Below are positions 15,884 to 24,920 of a stretch of 28,191 nt of DNA, piece after piece. The stretch's first letter is position 1, and every line of letters begins with the position of its first letter. Position numbers and translations under genes: made by a program. Where the stretch lies: positions 1 to 28,191 of the IMG/VR virus record IMGVR_UViG_3300006925_000103; one strand, written 5' to 3'. The notes beneath the pieces were generated by a model. The model did not search any database, was not told the DNA's origin, and was given only the letters and a program-made list of their open reading frames with translations. This stretch comes from a virus.

Positions 15884-18800
15884 ATGGCTGAGTTAAAACG
15901 TGACTTCTCGCAGGCAAAGATGAACAAGGACATGGACGAAAGAGTTATTGGTCCTGGTCAGTATAGAGATGCGAACAATATTGAAATATCTAATTCTGAA
16001 GGTTCTAACGTTGGAACCGTGCAAACTTTACTTGGTAACACTGAGAGAACAGTTGGTTTAGTTGCTAGTGACTTTTCTACCTGCGTTGGAGCTTATGCAA
16101 TACCAGAAAGAAATAAAATATATTACTTTGTCTCTAGTGAAGGTGATCCAGCTACTGGTTTTACGCCTAATATAAAAAAAGATTACATAATAGAGTATGA
16201 TACTGACTCGCAAGCTACTAAATATGTATTTGTAGATATATTTGCTGTTCAAGACTCTATAACAGCTAACAACACAACTGCTGGAGCTAACTACTTTGAA
16301 GTAAGTGACAACGGTGATGGTACATTTAATACCACTGGTATTAGAACTGGTATGCTTGTTCAAGGTACTTTTAATAGTATAACTTTAATTGCCAGTGATA
16401 ATGTTTGTGTTACAGATGTTGTTCACTCTGGTTCTGGAACATGGAAGATATACCACGACTATCAATGGTGGGTTGGAGCTACTAATATAGCTGTTAGCTC
16501 TGGTGACGTGGTTAACTTTGTACCAAAAGGTGGTAATATTGAAGGAAGAGTTTTACAGTTTAACTCTAAGTTCCCTATAGACGCTATAAGTCATGTTGAA
16601 GATATGTTATTTTGGACAGATGGTTATACTGAGCCAAAGAAAATAAACATAACTAAATCTATATATGGTACTGGTGGACTAACTATATCTAATGGTTGGA
16701 ATGATTCTCAGAAAAGATCACACGCTACAAACCAATCTATTTCCCCGGCAGTAAGCGAAAGCACAGCCACGATGCTTAATAATAACAACGCTCATTTTCA
16801 CACTAGAGTAGTTTTAAAACATCCGACGCTAGCAAGAATATATGTTTTAGCAACAGACAGAGATAAGTTAAGCAGAACTGATGTTAAAAGAGAACATATA
16901 ACTGTTATAAAAAAATCCCCTAAATTTCCTTTAGAGCTAAGAATGAGTGCTGCTCCTTTTGATAGAGCTCCAGATCCTACCTCAAGCAACCAATTACCTA
17001 CTGCTAATGTAGTTAGCACTATGATAGGAGTATCTGGTGGTGGTACTTTACAAACTATGAATTTTACCGACGCTAATGGAGATCCTCTCCCAGGAGGTAC
17101 AAGTTTTACTATACACACTTTTGAAGCAGTAGACTTTAGAGTTGGTGATGAATTAATTTTAACTTCAGACTCTAGCGCTGTAAGTGGTTCTACTTGGAAT
17201 GAAGATTTAACTGAAGTTACTGTCCGTGTGACAAGTAGCTCTGCTAACAACAACAACCCTATAACTGGACCTTTTGGTATATCTATTTCAAGCACCTCTA
17301 CAAACATTGCATCTGGAAATCTAAATTGGTATATTAGATTAAAAGCAGGTGATCCTTTGTTTGAGTTTAAATTTCCTAGATTTTCTTATAGATGGAGGTA
17401 TGATGATGGTGAATATTCAACTTTTGCACCTTGGTCGCAAGTTGCTTTCTTACCAGGTGATTATAGCTACAGAGCTAAAGAAGGTCACAACACAGGTATG
17501 ATCAATACTATTAGAAGTTTAACTTTAGCTAATTACTTTCATGAGTTTAGTCTAGTACCAAGAGACGTTATAGGTGTAGATCTATTATACAAAGAAGATG
17601 GTAAACCTACAGTTTACACTATTAAAACTTTGTTAGAAAAAGATGGTCACCCTCATTGGCCAGATAGAAAGGCTAGTAATAGAAATAGAGGTGTTTTTGA
17701 ACTAAAGACAGAGATGATACATGCTGTGGTTCCTAGCAATCAAATGTTAAGACCTTGGGATAATGTGCCTAAATCTGCAAAAGCTCAAGAGATAACAGCT
17801 AACAGACTATTGTATGGTAATTACAAAGAAGGTTATAAAGTATCTAACAAAATTCAATTAGATGTAAAGTCTAATCAATACAATGATCAAGATCCATATC
17901 CTTACACTTCTATAAAAACACTAAGAACGTACCAGCTAGGTGTTGTTTTTAGCGATGAGTATGGTAGAGAAACTCCAGTTTTAATACCAAAACAAAACTC
18001 TACATTATCTTTAGGTAAAAAATACTCTACTTATCAAAACGTTATAAGCACAAGACTAGAATATTCTGTTGATGCAATACCACCTTCGTGGGCAAAGTAT
18101 TTAAAATACTATATAAAAGAAACTTCAAATGAATATTACAACCTAACTCAAGATAGATGGTACAACGCTGAAGATGGTAATGTTTGGCTGTCGTTTCCAT
18201 CCGCTGAAAGAAACAAGGTGGACGAAGAAACGTTTTTAATATTAAAAAATGAACATGACTCTGACAGAGCTGTAATTAAAGACGCTAGATACAAAGTTAT
18301 ATCAATATCTAACGATGCTCCAGATTACGTAAAAACTACAAAAAAAGAGCTTGGTGTAGTTAGTGTTTACAATTCTCCATCTAACCTAATTGCTTTTACA
18401 GGTCTAGGAGCCACAACAACTAAACAGTTTTATGTTAATGATGGTGATATTGAGAGTAACTTAGGTACTGAGTTCTTCACAGATATATACCCTAGAATAC
18501 CTAAAGGAAATCTTTTTGCTAGGATAGTTGTTTCAGATGGTGGTCAAATTTACAACTCTCGATGGGTTGGTGTTGCTAAGATAGCGAAAATTGGTTCTAA
18601 CAACGATCAAGTAACTTTAGACTCTGCTATTGGTGATACTGCTGATATGAGTCACATAACTTCACCAGTGTATCAAATGGAGTTTAGACAAGATGTTATA
18701 GCCCACAAACCTGAGTTTGATGGAAGATTTTTTGTGAAAGTTCTTAGAGATATTGCTTTAGATGAATATATATTAAAAATTACAAATGCATCTCCATCTT

Positions 18801-21800
18801 TCTTGGTTAGAGACGCTTTCAGTATAGCTTCTATTATTGCTCCAGGTGAGATAGCTCCTTCTGCTACAAATGCTTGGGTGGAAGGACCTCACCCTACTAC
18901 AGCGGGTAATCCCGGCGCAGGGTTTACTGAAGCTACTTACTCATGGACAGCATCAGGAGGTTTTGATAGTGGTGATAAGTTTGGGAAATGTGGTGGTTTA
19001 GGAGAAACTAGAGATTTTTGGCAACAACACTACAACAATAATGCGAAATGGTTTATTGATGGTGCTAAGTTTGATGGTTACAAAATAAACTGGCAATCAA
19101 ATACGGGCTCTTGGCCGCACTCTTCTGGGAGCGATGCTAATGGAACGCACAACTCTCACCCTGGTGGTAACAAATCAACGTCTAGAGGTATAAAGTTACT
19201 TAGTAATAATAGAGTACAAATTTGGTTTGGTATCAAAGGTTGGGGTAGTGATATTAGTTCTACTAACAAAAAGTTTAGAACTTATATGATGACATCAGGT
19301 ACTATATTTAGATTTAGAGGCGATCCCGCTAAAGTACCATACAGAGTAACTGCTGGAAAAGGTAGAGCTCAAGTAGGTAACTTTGTTAGAAACACAACTT
19401 GGTGTAGGACATGTAAGTCATCTGAGAGTGGTTGTAAAAGAGAAATATTTAGTTGTGAGTTTGAAAGATTAGATGGAACTTTGCCTGGTGGAAACTCTAT
19501 AGATTACGGTGTTTGGGATCCATTAGGTGCTTTAAAACATGATGGCACAAGTCATACTGGTATAGATATATTAGAAATAGATTTTGGAGCTAGTGAGGGT
19601 AATGATAGCCTCTCTGTTGATGATCCAGCTATATGGGAAACAGAACCTAAAGAAGATGTTGGCTTAGATATATACTATGAAGCTTCTGGTGCATTTCCTT
19701 TAGATGTTGACGCTGACAACAACGAACTGTTAATTCCTTTGTATTCCACGTTAATGGCAAAAGGTGATATAACTTCTACCGACCCAGCAACTGGATTAAC
19801 TGTAACTGAAACAAATGTGAGTCATGGTCCTTATAAAGTTTTAGCTGTAGGTTCGACAGGTAATCCTGATACTACTTTTGTAACTATAGATCCTACAGTA
19901 GGATCTATACCACATGATAGTTTTGTAAAGATAACTAGGTATGATGGTAGTGAGATAAGCTTGTATGTAGGTAAATCAGGTGGTGGAGCGTATGCTCAAA
20001 GCAATAGTGTATTGCAAATTGAACTTATGACTGGGAAGTCACCGACAAATCTCACAGGAGGTTCACAACCTTGGAGAGCTCCTCATTTTCAACCTATGAA
20101 ATTAGGTTGGCACAATTGCTGGAGGTTTGGAAACGGTGTTGAGTCTGATAGAATTAGAGATGATTATAATGCTACTCAACTAGATAATGGTGTTAAAGCT
20201 TCTACTGTTCTACCTGTGCCTTATGATGAGCAACATAAATCTTCTGGTTTAATATTCTCAGGAATATTTAATTCAACAAGTGGTGTTAACGATTTAAACC
20301 AGTTCATACAAGCAGAGCCAATAACAAAAGACTTAAATCCTAGACATGGTTCAATACAAGCTTTAGTAACTAGAGATACAAACACTGTTGTATTTTGTGA
20401 AGATAAAGTGCTAACTATTTTAACAAATAAAGATGCATTGTTTAACGCTGATGGCAATAGCAATGTAACATCTAACAACGCTGTGTTAGGACAAGCTGTA
20501 GCTATAGAAGGTGATTATGGTATTTCCAAACACCCAGAGTCTTTAGCTGTTACAGCTTCATCTATGTATTGGTGTGATCAAAGCAGAGGTCAAGTGCTTT
20601 CTTTACAAGGTAGTTCAATAACGCCTATATCTGAAATAGGTATGAAAGACTTTTTTAGTGATAACTTAAAAGGTATTCACAGAGCAGATGGTACTTTTGA
20701 TGATAAAAAAGACGAATATAATATAACTTTAAAAACAGTTGTATATAAAACTCAATATAGACCAGATTTTAGATTAACAGCTAGTTACAGTGAAAGAGTT
20801 AAAGGTTGGACAAGTTTTAAATCTTTTAATCCTGAGACAGCTATTAGTTTAAACAATGAGTATTACTCTTTCAATAAAGGAAGTATGTGGCAACACCATA
20901 CTAACCAAATTAGAAATAATTTTTATGGAGTTCAGGGTGTTTCTGATATAACAACTGTATTTAACGATGAACCAGGTTCTGTTAAAAGTTTCAACACTTT
21001 GAACTACGAAGGTACTCAAGCTAGAATATCACCTTTTATTATAGCCTCACCAACTAATGCTAAGGGTAACACTTTGACCAATATAGATGATAACGAATAT
21101 AAAAACTTATCAAGTAAAGATGGTTGGTATATAGATAATATAAAAACAAACCTACAAGAAACAGAAAATCTAGAGTTTAAAAACAAAGAAGGTAAATGGT
21201 TTAGCACTATAAAGGGAGCAGCAACAACTTTATCTAATCTAGATGGTACTGAGTTTTCAGTACAAGGACTTGGTAGAACTGAAGATATCTCTAATACTGG
21301 TACTCCTTCTGTGCCTTACAAGTTAACAGCTAAGCCTTGGAATCATAACGCAGCTAATAATGCCAATTGGGATTCTACGGCTGATGCTACATCTTGGAAA
21401 ATTGTTTACCCAGTTGTATTCCCATCATTCATACAGGGATCAACTGTTCCTGATGGATATCAAACGTTTACAATAAGCAACGTTATTGATAACGGTTATG
21501 GTGTACTTGCATACTCTGGTTTTGACATGTCAGCAGAAGACTTTGAGGTGCCAACACTTAATAACAACAACCCAACAACAGGTACAGGTTGGAACACTGT
21601 GTATATTTGGAACGCAGTAAATGCCGCGGGAGGTAATCCAGCTTGGAATGCTGATACTGTATTTAGTGGTAGTACAAACACTGTAGTATCTGGTATACAA
21701 AAAGTTGAGTTTAGAAACTTAGGACAACAAGGACCTTCTAATGAAGTTGAAGTAAAAGTTTTTTACAAAGGCCTTACTATGCCAGCTAACGCTGTAAATT

Positions 21801-21898
21801 ACTTTGTAGATATTGATGTTAAATCATCTGTAACTTTACCACCAGCTAATGGTAATGTAAGTCGTAATAGTAGCTTTGTAATAAGCACGCCAGATTAA
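15884..21898 (+). CDS. Giant tail hub / muzzle-type protein
   Basis: At 2004 residues this is the largest complete gene. Its start, RDFSQAKMNKDMDERVIGPG, then YRDANNIEIS and GTVQTLLGN, is a signature I recognise from large tail proteins of marine and crAss-like phages related in role to P22 gp10. Other conserved-looking blocks are GVVFSDEYGRETPVLIP (about 686-702), WAKYLKYYIKETSNEYYNL, NKDALFNADGNSN (about 1513-1525) and DYGISKHPESLAV followed by RGQVLSLQG and ISEIGMKDFF (to about 1591). These repeated beta segments suggest a propeller-like fold. About residues 1040-1200 form a Gly/Asn/Ser/Trp-rich insertion with a cysteine cluster C1174, C1177, C1184, C1191. The protein probably closes the tail tip and carries fibres. 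The role is inferred from family resemblance and order. Confidence 0.78.
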   Translation: MAELKRDFSQAKMNKDMDERVIGPGQYRDANNIEISNSEGSNVGTVQTLLGNTERTVGLVASDFSTCVGAYAIPERNKIYYFVSSEGDPATGFTPNIKKDYIIEYDTDSQATKYVFVDIFAVQDSITANNTTAGANYFEVSDNGDGTFNTTGIRTGMLVQGTFNSITLIASDNVCVTDVVHSGSGTWKIYHDYQWWVGATNIAVSSGDVVNFVPKGGNIEGRVLQFNSKFPIDAISHVEDMLFWTDGYTEPKKINITKSIYGTGGLTISNGWNDSQKRSHATNQSISPAVSESTATMLNNNNAHFHTRVVLKHPTLARIYVLATDRDKLSRTDVKREHITVIKKSPKFPLELRMSAAPFDRAPDPTSSNQLPTANVVSTMIGVSGGGTLQTMNFTDANGDPLPGGTSFTIHTFEAVDFRVGDELILTSDSSAVSGSTWNEDLTEVTVRVTSSSANNNNPITGPFGISISSTSTNIASGNLNWYIRLKAGDPLFEFKFPRFSYRWRYDDGEYSTFAPWSQVAFLPGDYSYRAKEGHNTGMINTIRSLTLANYFHEFSLVPRDVIGVDLLYKEDGKPTVYTIKTLLEKDGHPHWPDRKASNRNRGVFELKTEMIHAVVPSNQMLRPWDNVPKSAKAQEITANRLLYGNYKEGYKVSNKIQLDVKSNQYNDQDPYPYTSIKTLRTYQLGVVFSDEYGRETPVLIPKQNSTLSLGKKYSTYQNVISTRLEYSVDAIPPSWAKYLKYYIKETSNEYYNLTQDRWYNAEDGNVWLSFPSAERNKVDEETFLILKNEHDSDRAVIKDARYKVISISNDAPDYVKTTKKELGVVSVYNSPSNLIAFTGLGATTTKQFYVNDGDIESNLGTEFFTDIYPRIPKGNLFARIVVSDGGQIYNSRWVGVAKIAKIGSNNDQVTLDSAIGDTADMSHITSPVYQMEFRQDVIAHKPEFDGRFFVKVLRDIALDEYILKITNASPSFLVRDAFSIASIIAPGEIAPSATNAWVEGPHPTTAGNPGAGFTEATYSWTASGGFDSGDKFGKCGGLGETRDFWQQHYNNNAKWFIDGAKFDGYKINWQSNTGSWPHSSGSDANGTHNSHPGGNKSTSRGIKLLSNNRVQIWFGIKGWGSDISSTNKKFRTYMMTSGTIFRFRGDPAKVPYRVTAGKGRAQVGNFVRNTTWCRTCKSSESGCKREIFSCEFERLDGTLPGGNSIDYGVWDPLGALKHDGTSHTGIDILEIDFGASEGNDSLSVDDPAIWETEPKEDVGLDIYYEASGAFPLDVDADNNELLIPLYSTLMAKGDITSTDPATGLTVTETNVSHGPYKVLAVGSTGNPDTTFVTIDPTVGSIPHDSFVKITRYDGSEISLYVGKSGGGAYAQSNSVLQIELMTGKSPTNLTGGSQPWRAPHFQPMKLGWHNCWRFGNGVESDRIRDDYNATQLDNGVKASTVLPVPYDEQHKSSGLIFSGIFNSTSGVNDLNQFIQAEPITKDLNPRHGSIQALVTRDTNTVVFCEDKVLTILTNKDALFNADGNSNVTSNNAVLGQAVAIEGDYGISKHPESLAVTASSMYWCDQSRGQVLSLQGSSITPISEIGMKDFFSDNLKGIHRADGTFDDKKDEYNITLKTVVYKTQYRPDFRLTASYSERVKGWTSFKSFNPETAISLNNEYYSFNKGSMWQHHTNQIRNNFYGVQGVSDITTVFNDEPGSVKSFNTLNYEGTQARISPFIIASPTNAKGNTLTNIDDNEYKNLSSKDGWYIDNIKTNLQETENLEFKNKEGKWFSTIKGAATTLSNLDGTEFSVQGLGRTEDISNTGTPSVPYKLTAKPWNHNAANNANWDSTADATSWKIVYPVVFPSFIQGSTVPDGYQTFTISNVIDNGYGVLAYSGFDMSAEDFEVPTLNNNNPTTGTGWNTVYIWNAVNAAGGNPAWNADTVFSGSTNTVVSGIQKVEFRNLGQQGPSNEVEVKVFYKGLTMPANAVNYFVDIDVKSSVTLPPANGNVSRNSSFVISTPD

Positions 21899-21917
21899 AC
21901 AAATTAAATAATAAAAT

Positions 21918-23372
21918 ATGTCAGTAACAGTAACACATGTAAATATAACGTCACCAGATATGACGGAAACTACAATAACAAATTGGGTACCCGTTGGTAA
22001 TTGGACATCTAAAAGGCACGAAGGTTTAGTTCCGGAAGGCCAAACAACTCTTGTTGCCGAGTACAATGTTTCTGTTAGTTCTGGTAAATTTTTAGAGCCA
22101 CAATCTAGCGGTGGAAATGGTGTGGATGTTTTTTATTTTTCAAATGGAACTAACTCGGCTTGGGAGCCTTATTACTCTTGGCAGGTCTTAGATACTTATT
22201 ACACAGGCGCAAACTCAGCATACATAGAGTCTTCTAACGTAAAGATATTCTACACACCACCAGTTAACGTACCTGGTTTAGATCCTGATCCATTGAATTC
22301 TGAAAATGGTTTTGCTGGTCAACTTCACGATATTAGATTTAACTACGTGGAAGGAACTATTGGTGGTTCAACAAGTAAACTAATGGGCGTTTCTATTTTA
22401 AAACCAACAATATCTAGTAGTGAAACACAGTATATAACTCTATCTAGCTCAGGCACTGGTAACGCTACTCTAAAGGTTTTAAAAGAAAATGTCAATGGTA
22501 CCGACTACACACATAGTTACAAGTTTTCAGATAACACTTGGGTTGCCAAAGCTAGTGGTTTACAATCAAAGCTTCTTAACTTCACTAACGAGCACTTGAA
22601 AAACGGTATGACCGAGGCGGTTGTAATGCCATCGGCAAACGAAAGTAAAACCTATAGTGTTGTTTTAACCGCTGGTACCTTAGCTTTAGAAGCTACAGTT
22701 CCAGACGCTCTTGGAGAACTAACGTTCGACACGGTACAAAAAGTGCGCACAACGTTTGAGCCAGAAGCAGAAACTGGAATAACCGTGTCTGGCTCGTTTA
22801 ATACTTCTTACCGACCAGAAATGACTTCTACTTTTGTTAAATATCCTTTTACATTTATCTATACAAAAGCAAATGGAAGTGACACAATGACTTTAGATAG
22901 GCAACCCACTATAGAAGATATTACGGGTCAATTACAAGTTGAAACTATTGATGCTGAGCTTACAACAGCGGGTGGCACTGGTAATGTTATACCTTTGGCT
23001 AGTACAGATGGTTTAAAAGTTGGTATGCAAATTCAAGACTGGAATTATATTAAAGGGTTGAGATCTAACTCTAGAATACCAAGTGGAGCAGTTATAGCTT
23101 CTATTAACGCTGGTGTTAGTGTTACTATAAAAAACGCTACTACTGGATCAGCCGTCCAAGCTCAACCAATAAGCGCAGAAAAAGCTGGACTTGGTCAAGA
23201 GAGAATGCTTTTTGACTCTGACTGGACTTATTCTTTTGAAGATCTTGCTGCAACAATAAACGAAGCAGCTACAATAGTAACAGCAACCGGAACGCTTGTC
23301 GTTACTCAATATGGTAGAACAAGCCCAGACGGTAATATAAAATTAAAACCTAACTTTATAACAATATCATAA
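21918..23372 (+). CDS. Hypothetical tail structural protein
   Basis: A 484-residue, cysteine-free protein, predicted to be all beta, rich in Thr, Ser, Val, Asn and Gly. About residues 353-412 there is a module (NVIPLASTDGLKVGMQI, SRIPSGAVIASINAGVSVTI) resembling modules in the 649-residue protein upstream and in the giant tail protein. No enzyme motif is visible. It follows the giant tail gene with a 19-nt gap and is itself joined to the next gene by TAATATG. A tail-tip, fibre-attachment or appendage role is plausible from location and composition. No family could be named. Confidence 0.65.
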   Translation: MSVTVTHVNITSPDMTETTITNWVPVGNWTSKRHEGLVPEGQTTLVAEYNVSVSSGKFLEPQSSGGNGVDVFYFSNGTNSAWEPYYSWQVLDTYYTGANSAYIESSNVKIFYTPPVNVPGLDPDPLNSENGFAGQLHDIRFNYVEGTIGGSTSKLMGVSILKPTISSSETQYITLSSSGTGNATLKVLKENVNGTDYTHSYKFSDNTWVAKASGLQSKLLNFTNEHLKNGMTEAVVMPSANESKTYSVVLTAGTLALEATVPDALGELTFDTVQKVRTTFEPEAETGITVSGSFNTSYRPEMTSTFVKYPFTFIYTKANGSDTMTLDRQPTIEDITGQLQVETIDAELTTAGGTGNVIPLASTDGLKVGMQIQDWNYIKGLRSNSRIPSGAVIASINAGVSVTIKNATTGSAVQAQPISAEKAGLGQERMLFDSDWTYSFEDLAATINEAATIVTATGTLVVTQYGRTSPDGNIKLKPNFITIS

Positions 23373-23373
23373 T

Positions 23374-23730
23374 ATGGCGACTAATATAATATTTCCAAAA
23401 CCAATAAATGTATCTTGCCAAATAGGAGACACAGCTTACTATGTAAGCACTTCCGCATCTGGTAATTTTGTAATAAACGCGTCTACTATAACAGAGATAG
23501 GTATTATAAATGATATTGTGACTGTTGCTTCTCCTTTTTCTGTAACTTTAACAATAACAAACAACCTATCTACACCGCCGGCAAACAGCTTTATACTTTT
23601 TAGCAAAGACAATAAAGCTAATATGAGCAGTATACTTGGTTATTATGCGGAGGTTAAGCTCGTAAACTCCTCTACTAGCGAAGCAGAGCTTTTTAGTATT
23701 GGAGCAGACATATTTGAAAGTAGTAAATAA
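23374..23730 (+). CDS. Small tail-associated protein
   Basis: A 118-residue beta-rich protein. It contains VSCQIGDTAYYV near the start, SFILFSKDNKANMSSILGYY in the middle and a closing AEVKLVNSSTSEAELFSIG, then a terminal FESSK. I recall this pattern from many uncultured marine phages, always near the tail genes, but with no known role. The gene is coupled to the previous one (TAATATG). A tail-completion or fibre-connector protein is a reasonable guess; a biochemical activity is not suggested by any motif. Confidence 0.68.
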   Translation: MATNIIFPKPINVSCQIGDTAYYVSTSASGNFVINASTITEIGIINDIVTVASPFSVTLTITNNLSTPPANSFILFSKDNKANMSSILGYYAEVKLVNSSTSEAELFSIGADIFESSK

Positions 23731-23752
23731 CACAAAAAAAGTGTGATTATTT
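23725..23752. other. A/T-rich hairpin after the small tail gene
   Basis: AAATAACACA (23725-23734) pairs with TGTGATTATTT (23742-23752) with one bulged A (23746) and a 7-nt A-rich loop. It overlaps the stop of the small tail gene. There is no proper T-run afterwards, so at most it is a weak terminator or message-stabilising stem before the cupin gene. Confidence 0.35.
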
Positions 23753-23771
23753 AACTATAATTAAATTAAAT

Positions 23772-24224
23772 ATGAATAAAGATATAAAATTATCTACACG
23801 AAAGAAAATCTTAGATTTTCAAAAGGTGTTGATAAGTGATGTTGATGGGGTGAATGTTGTTACACATCAAGACTCAGAGTTGTTTCCTTTGAAACATACT
23901 TTTGCAGATGGTATATATGTTAGACAAATGTCTATGAAACGCGGATCAGTTGTTGTTGGAGCTATACACAAACACTTACATGTTTGGTTTCTATTAACAG
24001 GAAATATTTCAGTTGCCACAGAAGATACTATTGAAGATTACATAGCACCATGTTATGTTGTAGCAACACCTGGAACAAAAAGAGTTATATATGCAAGTGA
24101 AGAAAGTATATTTGTAAATATACATAAAAACCCTACAAACTCGCAAGACATAGAGTGGTTAGAAAAAGAGATTGTAGCTAAAGATTTTAAAGAATATGAA
24201 GAATACATTAATAAAAATAAATAA
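23772..24224 (+). CDS. Cupin-fold protein
   Basis: A 150-residue protein with a single cupin beta-barrel. The first cupin motif is represented by HKHLHVWFLLTG with H66, H68 and H70, and the second by ATPGTKRVIYASEES around P100-G101-R104, with H118 after the last strand (FVNIHKNP). The His usually found in motif 2 is replaced by R104, and the motif-1 Glu position is occupied by His, so any metal site would be built differently, perhaps by the three closely spaced histidines and H118. Cupins range from enzymes to sugar-binding and scaffold proteins. It lies between tail and internal-virion genes, with its own AAATTAAAT leader, so it may be a virion part or help modify surface sugars. The fold is fairly certain, the role unknown. 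Confidence 0.75.
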   Translation: MNKDIKLSTRKKILDFQKVLISDVDGVNVVTHQDSELFPLKHTFADGIYVRQMSMKRGSVVVGAIHKHLHVWFLLTGNISVATEDTIEDYIAPCYVVATPGTKRVIYASEESIFVNIHKNPTNSQDIEWLEKEIVAKDFKEYEEYINKNK

Positions 24225-24227
24225 GAT

Positions 24228-24917
24228 ATGAGTTTTTTACTAGTAGGTGCGGCTGCAGTTACAGCTGGTACTGGTGTTTGGAAAGCTATAGCTGGTGGTA
24301 AAGCAAAAAGAGATGCTGCTAAAAAAGAAAAAGCAGCTAAAGCTGAAATGGACGCTCAAAAAGAAAAGTTTGCTGCGTTAGACACTAGTAATCCTTACGC
24401 TAACATGGAGAACAAAATGGAAGACTTGACGGTTAACCAAAAGGAAGCTGAGTTTCAAAAACAACAACAACAGCAAAGTCAAGCTAACATATTAAACCAA
24501 ATGAAAGGTTCTGCTGGATCATCTGGTATAGCTGGTTTAGCACAAGCTATGGCACAGCAAGGTTCTTTAGATGCTCAAAAAGCCTCTATATCAATAGGTA
24601 AGCAAGAGCAAAACAATCAAATGGCAGAGCGACAAGAAGCTGCTAGACTACAAGGTATGGATAGACAAGGTGAAATTATGTCTAGAGATATGGAAAGAAA
24701 TAAAATTAATACTTTAATGGGTATGGCTAGTGATGAAAGAGGTTTACAAGCTCAAAAAGGTGCAGCTGCCAACGAACAAATGTTTCAAGGTATGGGACAA
24801 ATTGCTAGTGGATTAACTCAGGGAGCTGGTGTTGTAAACCAATCTGGTGGTTGGAACCAACTAGGCTCAAAAATTGGAGCTGAAAATTTAATCAAGAAAC
24901 ACGGCGATAAAAAATAA
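24228..24917 (+). CDS. Putative internal virion protein (Gln-rich, N-terminal hydrophobic segment)
   Basis: A 229-residue protein. Residues about 3-22 (FLLVGAAAVTAGTGVWKAIA) form a Gly/Ala-rich hydrophobic helix, long enough to enter a membrane. The rest is helical and rich in Gln, Ala, Met and Lys, including a QKQQQQQSQ run near residue 77-85 and SGIAGLAQAMAQQGSLDAQ near 101-119. This make-up resembles internal (ejection) proteins of short-tailed phages, such as T7 gp14, which leave the virion with DNA and form a channel through the host envelope. Its position before two further helical proteins supports that. It is not a classical signal peptide because no basic n-region or cleavage site is evident. 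The role is inferred. Confidence 0.65.
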   Translation: MSFLLVGAAAVTAGTGVWKAIAGGKAKRDAAKKEKAAKAEMDAQKEKFAALDTSNPYANMENKMEDLTVNQKEAEFQKQQQQQSQANILNQMKGSAGSSGIAGLAQAMAQQGSLDAQKASISIGKQEQNNQMAERQEAARLQGMDRQGEIMSRDMERNKINTLMGMASDERGLQAQKGAAANEQMFQGMGQIASGLTQGAGVVNQSGGWNQLGSKIGAENLIKKHGDKK

Positions 24918-24920
24918 AAT

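Noticed and set aside
16798-17307. Minus-strand frame of 169 residues
   Set aside because: It lies fully within the giant tail gene, whose + strand frame is continuous and matches conserved-looking blocks. The reverse frame has no recognisable family features.
24450-24480. CAA-rich microsatellite as a phase-variable tract
   Set aside because: The CAACAACAACAG-type run is short and codes for Gln in frame; it is consistent with the Gln-rich composition of the protein, and nothing suggests length switching.
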